Positions 24,638-32,150 of a stretch of 35,818 nucleotides of DNA are shown one piece after another. A program made the position numbers and the translations under genes. The stretch lies in assembly GCA_038230275.1 (NCBI GenBank), contig JBBRNO010000057.1, forward strand, positions 1-35,818, given 5' to 3'. Below the pieces are notes generated by a model. The model was not told the origin of the DNA and made no database searches. It saw only the letters and a program-made list of their open reading frames with translations. How positions within the stretch are numbered: position 1 is the first letter of the stretch; every line of letters starts with the position of its first letter. Source of the DNA: JANXXV01 sp038230275 (GTDB lineage Bacteria > Acidobacteriota > Terriglobia > Bryobacterales > Bryobacteraceae).

Positions 24638-26047
24638 ATGTTAGCCGCTGGCCTTACACTTTTGCTCTTCTTCAGTTGGTGGTTCATTGGATACGGTTTC
24701 ATTTCCGTCCTTCGCCGCGGGCATCTGCTGCAAAACATGCTGCTTGCTCCGAGCGTGGGAACAGCGGTTTGCGTGATGCCTGTCTTTTGGCTCAATCGGG
24801 CTGGGATTCCGGTCTCGAAGTTTGGTCCGGCGTTGGGAGTTTGCCTTCTGTTGGGCGCGGTGATACTGTGGCGGCGCGGCCGGGTGATTGCTCCTGGGCG
24901 CAAGTACTTTCCGTTCGCGCTGCTATTTCTGTTCGCCTTCGTACTAGTTGCGTGGCCTATGTTTAAGTACGGGCTGAACTGGATCGCCGTAGGAAACGAC
25001 GACATGGCTAATTACTGCCTAACGGCGCAACGTCTTTACAAGTATGGCTATTTTGAGCGTTTAGCCCAAGACGAGCTGGCAAAGAATATGGACATCAGTG
25101 CCTATTACATCTTTCTTGCCGATTCCGGCACCCGAACGGGCAGCGAAATGCTTCTAGCTTTTGTGATGAGTCTGACCCGGCTCTCATCCCACGAGATATT
25201 TATGCCGGTGATCATGGCACTTCATTTCAGTTTGCTAAGTGCATCCGGGGCGCTGTTTCATAGGTACAACAGATTTCGCGGGTGGACCCTGATGGCCCTC
25301 GCGATTTTGAGTTGCTCGGCGGAATTCACCCTGGGCACCATCTACCAGTTGATTGCACAGGTATTCGGCTTGTCTATGCTTGCCTCCTGTGCGGTCCTCC
25401 TTATGGTGGAGCACAGGACGAAGACGTGGAATCTGGTGTTAAGACAGGCCGGGCTCGTGGCTGTGGTGTTCTCTGCCGCCATGGTTGTCTACAGTGAGAT
25501 GATCCCGTTTTTGGCGGCCGCCTGCGTTTTCTATTGGGGAGTGCAGCTAGTAAAATACCAGTTTATTGCTGGAGCGCGGGCTTTCGTTGTTGCAGCAATG
25601 GTTACCGTAGTCTTCCTGAATTCATATCTTCCTGCCGCGCTAATGTTCATGGCTTCTCAAGCTCGACTGGGGAGTGGGCACTTTGCGATAGCTGAGGAGT
25701 CGCCGGTACAATTCCCCTTCTTTCTATTGCCCAGCGGACTGGCGCAGTTATGGGGAATTGCGCCTTTTAGCTCAATCCCAGCCGAACCATTCCTATCGGG
25801 TGGAATTGTGCTGGGCGGAATTCTTTTGCTTGTTTCCCTGGTGGTTAGCGTACTGGAGGCCTTTCGCGGAGTTCCAGCGGCTGTAGTAACCCTAAGTATG
25901 CTTTGCGCCGCAGCCGTGCTTGCGCTAAGGCAATCGGATTATGGTCTATTTAAGCTCGCGATGTTCATCCAGCCGTTCCTGATTCCCACGTTGGTCGGCG
26001 GGTGGATGCGCTTTGCTGAGAGTAAACAGAGTGTGCGCCTTGTTTAG
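24638..26047 (+). CDS. Polytopic membrane protein, GT-C-like candidate
   Basis: A 469-residue protein with about 12-14 hydrophobic segments, starting immediately with one (LTLLLFFSWWFIGYGFI). After the fourth segment comes an acidic loop GNDDMANYCLTAQRLYKYG, reminiscent of the metal/lipid-phosphosugar loop of GT-C glycosyltransferases. I cannot confirm a GT39/GT83 family. It begins 9 bp after the transaldolase, without a clear SD. The frame ends at 26047 shortly after a hydrophobic stretch (LAMFIQPFLIPTLVGGW). The next frame begins inside this end with another membrane segment, so the protein may be truncated by a frameshift. Undecaprenyl-linked sugar transfer or flipping at the inner membrane is an inference from structure and context. 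Confidence 0.65.
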   Translation: MLAAGLTLLLFFSWWFIGYGFISVLRRGHLLQNMLLAPSVGTAVCVMPVFWLNRAGIPVSKFGPALGVCLLLGAVILWRRGRVIAPGRKYFPFALLFLFAFVLVAWPMFKYGLNWIAVGNDDMANYCLTAQRLYKYGYFERLAQDELAKNMDISAYYIFLADSGTRTGSEMLLAFVMSLTRLSSHEIFMPVIMALHFSLLSASGALFHRYNRFRGWTLMALAILSCSAEFTLGTIYQLIAQVFGLSMLASCAVLLMVEHRTKTWNLVLRQAGLVAVVFSAAMVVYSEMIPFLAAACVFYWGVQLVKYQFIAGARAFVVAAMVTVVFLNSYLPAALMFMASQARLGSGHFAIAEESPVQFPFFLLPSGLAQLWGIAPFSSIPAEPFLSGGIVLGGILLLVSLVVSVLEAFRGVPAAVVTLSMLCAAAVLALRQSDYGLFKLAMFIQPFLIPTLVGGWMRFAESKQSVRLV

Positions 26048-28631
26048 CAGAATCTGGCAGGGTCTGCCGTTAGTTCTAATTCCTCTCGGAATATACACCC
26101 AACAGTTTTACGTTTCCATGAGTGAAGGCACTGGAATCGGCTACGCCGAGATCCAGAACGGGTCCAGTGATCGTCTGGTTGACGATTTGCATCGAATCGG
26201 CCGGTCTGTTACGACTCGGGCCGTGGTCACCGACTCCTCCAATCCTTCACTGTTCAAGCTGGAGGCGGCGTATCTGGAGGGGCACCGGTTTCTGATACCA
26301 GCGCGAGATTACTTCCATACCGAAACGAAAACCGGGAGCATCTTTGTGCGCCGGGAATTTGATCTGAAGGCGGAGAATCCGGGAGCAAAGGTCAATTCGT
26401 TCGAGCAAGACGAAACCACGGAACAGATGGTGAAAAAAGATGGCGAAGTCACTTTGTTGCTCTCAACTAATACGCAAACAGTCCTAAACCGCTCAAGCTA
26501 TCCCAAGAATCTTAACCACGTGATTTTGCCGTTGCCGTGGAAGGATGCGAGGAATCTGCTCCTGTTCGTGCATTCGGAACTTGGGCAGAGCATGAACACG
26601 AGGAATCGCAGGCATACCAGCTATTTCCCGTTGTTCGTCGACAGGCCCAAGAAATCCTCGGTGGCCCCCGTCGGGCGTTATCTGTTGTTTCGCGCGGTAA
26701 ATCCGTCGTCTCAATTCCGGCTGGTGATGAACCTTTCCACGCTCGATCATCCACTGCCGCCCGCCTCGGTGGTGGGTGAAACCAGGGAGAGCATCCGTTT
26801 CACGGGCTCGGGATCGGGCAGGGTCGTATCGAATCTGCTGAAGCCCCAGTGGATCGACGGGGCCCCCTACATTTGTATCGACATGGGAATGGACGGTCTG
26901 CCCACACGTGAAATCCGGACGGGCCTAATGCGGCTTTGGGGGAGGGACTTGCCGCTGGACTATAAATTATTGGTTGGATTGGCCAGGAACATTTCGATTA
27001 TTACCGACGAAGAATATCGGCAATTCGTTGCTCCCTCCGGTATTCGGAAGATTCCCGATGACTTGCTAAACCAGCAATTGGAATACTCTGGCGTTCACGA
27101 AGACGGCTGGCTTTCCGATAGCTCCTACTTTTTCTTCGATAGTAAGAGCACGCTGCAGCCGTTGGTGATGAAAGGAGTTGTCCCGATCACGCATGACCCT
27201 TCCTTTGAGACGAACATGATCGCGCTGGTGGACGGAGAGGAAGTCGGACGGCGACATCTGACGGTCGGTGAATTTGAGTACCGGTTTCCAGTTCCGCAAC
27301 GTACGGGCCGCCGGCTCGTCGAGCTTCAATTCGACAGAACGCAGCAGCTGCTGGGCAACGATAGTCTGCAAGCCGCGGCTTTATTGCGGTGTATCAGCTT
27401 CGAGATGAAGACATGCGACACCGCCGACGGTGCCGACATCGTTACCGACGGTCATGGTATCTGGCGCGGAGACAATTGGTATCCACTGGAAAAGCAGAAT
27501 GGCAACACGTTTCGATGGGTGAAGAACGACGCCGAAATCCTGGTGTCTCCGCAAGCGGGCGGCGACGAACTGTCGATCGACCTGGAACCGGGGCCAAGCC
27601 TCAACGGGCACCCCATGCAGCTGGAAGCCCGCGATTCCAGCGGCCAGGTGCTTTTGAAGAAGGACGTGACAATTCGGGAAACGGTACGCTTGCGTTTAGC
27701 GGCCCAATTGCAGAACACAGCCGGTCTTTCCACCATCAGTCTGCATTCTTCGAATGGTGGCGTAGCGATTGCGGGCGAGAAGCGGACGTTAAACTTTCGT
27801 GTCTTTCGAGCAGCGCTGCAAGCAGCGGCGGCTGCGAAACCGGCGGCGCTTGATATTGCTGCCAGTGACGACGTGATCCAACTGGGGGATCACTGGTATC
27901 CGCCTGAGTCTCTGGGCACCAATCATTTCCGGTGGGTGGATAACGATGCGATGCTGAGTATATCCGATCCACGGGCTCTGGCGAAGGGTCTCGCTATTGA
28001 ACTGGAGCCGGGGCCAGGCATCAAGAAGCAGCCTATGGTGTTGCGGGTGATGGATTCGGCCGGGCGGCAAGTGCAGGCGATGGAGATCTCAGGACGGCAA
28101 ACGGTGAATCTGTTTCCGCCGCAAACGGCAAAGAGGCCGCTGGCATACCGGCTTCACGTGGATGGCGGAGGGCAGAAGATTGGCTCCGACCCGCGGATTT
28201 TGAACTTTCGTGTTTTCAAGATTTACTCCTCGGCTCACGGTGCGGGCGCTGGGGGAGACATCACCGAAGGCATTGGTGTGCGGATCGGCAAAGGCTGGTA
28301 TCCGCTGGAAAGCTTTACGGATGGCACTTTCCGCTGGGTGAACAACGACGCGGAGTTCACCGTGCCGGCCGGCAGAACCCATTTGTCGGTGGAGTTACAG
28401 CCGGGACCCGGAGTGGATTTCAAGCACATGGTGATCAAAGTTCTGGACGCTTCCGGCAGGCAGGTGCAAGCCGCCGAACTGACCGGACGGCAAACGGTGA
28501 AGCTGTTACTTCCAGATGGGAAGGGCAAGGAGGTCACTTACCGGCTGCATGTGGACGGCGGCGGGAAGAAGATTCCCACCGATCCGCGAATCCTGAATTT
28601 CCGGGTGTTCAAGCTGAAGACTTTGGACTGA
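26031..28631 (+). CDS. Membrane-anchored repeat protein, unknown function; possible frameshifted continuation of the previous gene
   Basis: The frame is open from 25980. TTG 26013 and GTG 26031 are possible starts, both inside the previous gene; GTG 26031 (about 866 residues) follows GAGAG. One membrane segment (GLPLVLIPLGIY) leads into a large non-membrane region. Numbering from 26013, residues about 360-464 form a beta-rich module opening GVHEDGWLSD. Three repeats follow (472-613, 614-746, 747-872), each with WYPLE/WYPPE, FRWV.NDA, ELEPGP, a GRQ or RET turn and LNFRVFK. I know no catalytic motif in it. The beta modules resemble accessory domains attached to surface-glycan enzymes. Shift from the previous gene is +1. 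The 3' end overlaps the convergent GT2 by 23 bp. Confidence 0.7.
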   Translation: MCALFSRIWQGLPLVLIPLGIYTQQFYVSMSEGTGIGYAEIQNGSSDRLVDDLHRIGRSVTTRAVVTDSSNPSLFKLEAAYLEGHRFLIPARDYFHTETKTGSIFVRREFDLKAENPGAKVNSFEQDETTEQMVKKDGEVTLLLSTNTQTVLNRSSYPKNLNHVILPLPWKDARNLLLFVHSELGQSMNTRNRRHTSYFPLFVDRPKKSSVAPVGRYLLFRAVNPSSQFRLVMNLSTLDHPLPPASVVGETRESIRFTGSGSGRVVSNLLKPQWIDGAPYICIDMGMDGLPTREIRTGLMRLWGRDLPLDYKLLVGLARNISIITDEEYRQFVAPSGIRKIPDDLLNQQLEYSGVHEDGWLSDSSYFFFDSKSTLQPLVMKGVVPITHDPSFETNMIALVDGEEVGRRHLTVGEFEYRFPVPQRTGRRLVELQFDRTQQLLGNDSLQAAALLRCISFEMKTCDTADGADIVTDGHGIWRGDNWYPLEKQNGNTFRWVKNDAEILVSPQAGGDELSIDLEPGPSLNGHPMQLEARDSSGQVLLKKDVTIRETVRLRLAAQLQNTAGLSTISLHSSNGGVAIAGEKRTLNFRVFRAALQAAAAAKPAALDIAASDDVIQLGDHWYPPESLGTNHFRWVDNDAMLSISDPRALAKGLAIELEPGPGIKKQPMVLRVMDSAGRQVQAMEISGRQTVNLFPPQTAKRPLAYRLHVDGGGQKIGSDPRILNFRVFKIYSSAHGAGAGGDITEGIGVRIGKGWYPLESFTDGTFRWVNNDAEFTVPAGRTHLSVELQPGPGVDFKHMVIKVLDASGRQVQAAELTGRQTVKLLLPDGKGKEVTYRLHVDGGGKKIPTDPRILNFRVFKLKTLD
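27426..28628 (+). repeat. Three tandem ~130-residue WYPLE/FRWV repeats
   Basis: Units start at 27426, 27852 and 28251. Shared landmarks in order are W-Y-P-L/P-E, F-R-W-V-x-N-D-A, L-x-P-G-P, M-x-L/I-x-V/A-x-D-x-S-G-x-Q/V, and a closing L-N-F-R-V-F. Units two and three are most alike (both have SGRQVQA or ASGRQVQA, then YRLHVDGGG and DPRILNFRVFK). This suggests the latest duplication. Confidence 0.85.
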
Positions 28632-29808
28632 CGCGTTTGATGGTCTTCAACATATAGGCCAGCCGCCTGGGGTCCGGTCCAAGTCCCAATTTTGACGGGA
28701 CCACGAATTTCGATGCGGTGATCTCAAGCGACAATGCTTCGTTACGGGGGGCCGCCGGGGAAACTTGGAAATCGAAGCCGCCGAAGCCAATCTCGCGCTC
28801 GGCTAGCACGCGGCCGCCGCACGCCACAGTTAGCCGCTGACCGCGCAGGCCGGCGCCAAGGTCAGGTAGCGATCCGCAAATCCGCACCGCGCCCTCTCCG
28901 GCCGGCAACATGTACAGCAAACGGCGGCTTGCCCAACCATCGGTGTACAAGCCTTGCGATTCCCGCAGAATACGGGCAATTTGCAAGTGGACCAAGTAGC
29001 TGAGAACCTGTTGCAGCTTCTTGGACGTGCCGTTGAGAAACCGGGGGCTGATGCGATCCAAGAAGTCACAGCAGATCTTCTGATAGGTATCCAGACCGTA
29101 GGTGAAGTAACCCGGCGGGTACTTCATGGTCCCGTGCCGGCGCAGGATAGCCGCCAGCTCACGGAAGCGCTTACCGCCGCCGGAAAATGTCTTGGCCTCG
29201 CCGTATTCCCGAAGGCTACCCATGTACTCCGGCAAGTAGCGCATGGGATATCGTTTGCCGATGCGGATGAGGATGTCCCAGTCCATGCCCCAGTGCAGCG
29301 ATTCGTCTAGATATCCCAACTCGGCGAAAACACTGCGGCGAAAATAGACGGTCTGCTGGAGAATGTAATCGGACAAGTAGACCAGCTTCCAGAGGTTGAA
29401 CGGCTCGGTTGCCGGAAACCGGTTTTTCACTTTTCCGTCGTAGTCGATCAAGTAGCCTTCACCGTAGACCGCGCCCAGTAGCGGGTCCTTCTGAAGTGCT
29501 TCCGCCGCGACATTCACGGCGCCGGGCAGAATGACGTCGTCCGAATTGAGCCAGGATACGATTTCCCCCTTGGCTAGGTGGAAGCCCTTGTTGATGGCGT
29601 GAGATTGACCGCGATCTTTTTCCGAGATGAACTGCAGCCGGCTGGCGTATTCCGCGGCGACGGCGGCAGTTGCATCTTTTGAGCCGCCATCCATAATGAT
29701 GTATTCGATGTTTGGGTAGTCCTGGCTCAGGACGCTTTCTATGGTGGCGCGGATGAAGTGGCCCTGGTTGAACGACGGGGTGACGATGCTGACTAGCGGT
29801 TGCTTCAC
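28609..29808 (-). CDS. GT2 glycosyltransferase with C-terminal beta module
   Basis: A 399-residue protein starting at GTG 29808, overlapping the upstream stop by one base (TAGTG). Residues 1-250 are a GT-A domain: VSIVTPSFNQGHFIRATI, IIMDGGSKDAT and the metal-binding LNSDD. Residues 286-399 form a separate module starting GLYTDGWASRR with short beta segments and ending KLGLGPDPRRLAYMLKT. It is last in a three-gene glycosyltransferase operon, so it would add a sugar to a lipid-linked glycan on the cytoplasmic side. Donor and linkage are unknown. Confidence 0.85.
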   Translation of the reverse strand: MKQPLVSIVTPSFNQGHFIRATIESVLSQDYPNIEYIIMDGGSKDATAAVAAEYASRLQFISEKDRGQSHAINKGFHLAKGEIVSWLNSDDVILPGAVNVAAEALQKDPLLGAVYGEGYLIDYDGKVKNRFPATEPFNLWKLVYLSDYILQQTVYFRRSVFAELGYLDESLHWGMDWDILIRIGKRYPMRYLPEYMGSLREYGEAKTFSGGGKRFRELAAILRRHGTMKYPPGYFTYGLDTYQKICCDFLDRISPRFLNGTSKKLQQVLSYLVHLQIARILRESQGLYTDGWASRRLLYMLPAGEGAVRICGSLPDLGAGLRGQRLTVACGGRVLAEREIGFGGFDFQVSPAAPRNEALSLEITASKFVVPSKLGLGPDPRRLAYMLKTIKRVSPKSSA

Positions 29809-32150
29809 TAGCCGCTCCGCGCGTCTTCACATTCAACGGAATCGATCAGGCAGGAGAGGCGCCGGTAGTCGCCGTTCGAAACTGGGCGAAACGTACGATC
29901 TGCCTCAATCGTGATGCGGCCCGCCTTGCCGCGCAAATGTGGCGCGCAAGGAATCTCGATGGTGAACGGCCCGTGGATTTTGATGTTGCGGCGGTCCAAC
30001 GTTTCGCGGTCGAAGCGGGTGGTAATGGTAACGCCGTTCGCAAACGGTGCAAGGTGGCGGCCGGTAATGCGGATCGTTTGGCATGCGGGTCCAATGGAGC
30101 ACTGGATCACGTACTTCCGGGAAATCCAGTTGTCCCCATAGCGGCCCATGAAATTGCCACCCAGGCCCAGGTGCAGTCCCCATTCGCGCCAGTAGCGCAT
30201 CATTTGGTCGCGATTATAGTAAGACCCCAACAGCAGGCTGAGGGCAATCTTGGCGAAGGAAGGGTGGGAAACGTCGAAGAACTGATCCTTGCGATCTAGA
30301 ACAAACGAAGAATAGCCAAATACCCAGTCGAACGGAACGTAGCCGTAGTGGGTTTTGGCGGCGCTCATGATCTCCATGTATACCGGCCTGCGCTTTCCGA
30401 GGGTTTTGTTCTCACGGTACATTCGGGACGTGGCCAGAACCTCGTCGATTTTCAGCATCGGGTAGCTCTTGGCGATTCGCATCCACAAATCGTAGTCGAG
30501 CGCGAAGTGGAGATCGGGATTCAGGCTGCCCGCCGTCTGGAATACGTCGCTCCACATGAAAGCCGCCGGCTGACAGATGAAGCAACACCGGTTGAGTGTC
30601 TCAACGTCGAATGGAAGTGTAGGATAGCGGCCGATGTTGGTCCCATCCTCTTGCACGTAGTTGGCTTCTCCATAAATCACGCCCATTGACGGATTGGCCA
30701 ACATGTTCTTCACGGCGACGCCGACTGCTCCAGGTAAGTACGTGTCGTCCGCATTGAGAAAGGTGAAGATCCGGCCCTTGGAGACTTCAAATCCCTTGTT
30801 GACGGCGTGTGCCTGCCCCTGGTCCGGCTTCGATTCATATCGCAGACGGCCGCCGTACGATTTGAGGATTTCTACCGTGTCGTCCTTGGAGGCGCCATCC
30901 ATAACGATGTAGTCGATGTGAGGGTAGTCCTGGGTGAGTACGCTATCGATTGTTTGGCGAATGAACCGGCCCATGTTGTAGGAAGGCGTGACGATGCTCA
31001 CCACGGGATATTCCTCCACATGGATGCGCTGGGGCGGGGCGTAGTCCGGGGCCGTGATGCGTTCGAACGCGCTCAAGGTTTGATCCAATGCTTTGTTCCA
31101 GGAAAATTCTGCGGCTCGATTGCGTCCGTTCTCCACTAGCGTCGCACGGAGCGCGGGATCATCCAAAACTTGGGCGATTCCATTGGCAATCGACACCGGA
31201 TCAAGCTCGTCTACCAGCAGAGCCGCCCATCCGGCCACTTCTTCGCAACTGCCGGCCCGAGATGTAATCACTGGTGTGCCGGTGTGAAAGGCTTCCAGAA
31301 TTGGGATGCCGAAACCTTCAAACCGCGAAACGAAGGGAATGGCCGATGCGTGCCGGTACAACTCGACAAGGACGCTGCGGTCAACATAGCCCGGGAAGTA
31401 GACATTGTGGCTGAGCCCCAACTCTTCCACCTGCTGTTTCACTTGAGGGAGCCCGATGTCTGCTCCCGTCAAAACCAGCGCCAGATTGGGGCGTGAAGCA
31501 ACCAGCAGACGCATGGCCTGCAGCAGGTTTGAGTGATTCTTGTGCGGCCAGAAGTTCGCCGGGTAGAAAAGATATTCGTCCGGCAATCCCAGGTTTTGGA
31601 ACACCTCCGAGGGGCAGGCCGGCGCGGGTTGCCGGAACTCATCGTCCACATCCAGGTAGACCACTTCAATCTTTTCAGGATCGGCGCGGAATTTATCTAC
31701 AATTGTGTGTCTTGCATGCTGGGAAAGAGTAAAGATATGCGTGGCGTATATCGTAGAGGGACGGAAAGTCTGACGCCGCCATTTCAGAGTATTGGGTTCA
31801 AAGAATTCGGGAAAGAATTCGTGCTGCAGGTCGGGGATCATCACTACCGACGGAATCCCCGGCCTGAGCGGGTCTAGCACCAGCAACGGGCAGAAGAGCA
31901 GATCATAGGAGCCGTCGGATAACTCAGCTTCCATAATTTCCACGGCAGTTTCATGAACAACCGGGATGACGCGGGCGCCCGGGGCCAACGCCTGGACGTT
32001 TGAGGCCTGATCCCGATGGGCGAAAAGGGTTATCTCACCGCCGGTGCTTTGCTGCGCACGATAAACACCGGAAACGATGTGCCGGACGTAGTTCTCCAAG
32101 CCACCAATTTCTCCCTTAACGTACAGCCTGAGGTTTACGGCAATTCTCAT
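29808..32150 (-). CDS. Bifunctional GT4-GT2 glycosyltransferase fusion with C-terminal beta module
   Basis: A 780-residue protein. Residues 1-370 are a GT-B fold family 4 enzyme: AVNLRLYVKGEIGGLENYV, LPDEYLFYPANFWPHKNH for the second domain, and the EX7E motif in SRFEGFGIPILEA. Residues about 385-600 are a GT2 domain with VSIVTPSYNMGRFIRQTI, VMDGASKDDTV and LNADD. Residues 669-780 are a beta-rich module opening GRYGDNWISRK. Two active sites in one chain suggest two consecutive sugar additions. The ATG overlaps the GT9 stop as ATGA, so all three glycosyltransferases are probably made together. Both active sites look intact. Confidence 0.87.
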   Translation of the reverse strand: MRIAVNLRLYVKGEIGGLENYVRHIVSGVYRAQQSTGGEITLFAHRDQASNVQALAPGARVIPVVHETAVEIMEAELSDGSYDLLFCPLLVLDPLRPGIPSVVMIPDLQHEFFPEFFEPNTLKWRRQTFRPSTIYATHIFTLSQHARHTIVDKFRADPEKIEVVYLDVDDEFRQPAPACPSEVFQNLGLPDEYLFYPANFWPHKNHSNLLQAMRLLVASRPNLALVLTGADIGLPQVKQQVEELGLSHNVYFPGYVDRSVLVELYRHASAIPFVSRFEGFGIPILEAFHTGTPVITSRAGSCEEVAGWAALLVDELDPVSIANGIAQVLDDPALRATLVENGRNRAAEFSWNKALDQTLSAFERITAPDYAPPQRIHVEEYPVVSIVTPSYNMGRFIRQTIDSVLTQDYPHIDYIVMDGASKDDTVEILKSYGGRLRYESKPDQGQAHAVNKGFEVSKGRIFTFLNADDTYLPGAVGVAVKNMLANPSMGVIYGEANYVQEDGTNIGRYPTLPFDVETLNRCCFICQPAAFMWSDVFQTAGSLNPDLHFALDYDLWMRIAKSYPMLKIDEVLATSRMYRENKTLGKRRPVYMEIMSAAKTHYGYVPFDWVFGYSSFVLDRKDQFFDVSHPSFAKIALSLLLGSYYNRDQMMRYWREWGLHLGLGGNFMGRYGDNWISRKYVIQCSIGPACQTIRITGRHLAPFANGVTITTRFDRETLDRRNIKIHGPFTIEIPCAPHLRGKAGRITIEADRTFRPVSNGDYRRLSCLIDSVECEDARSG

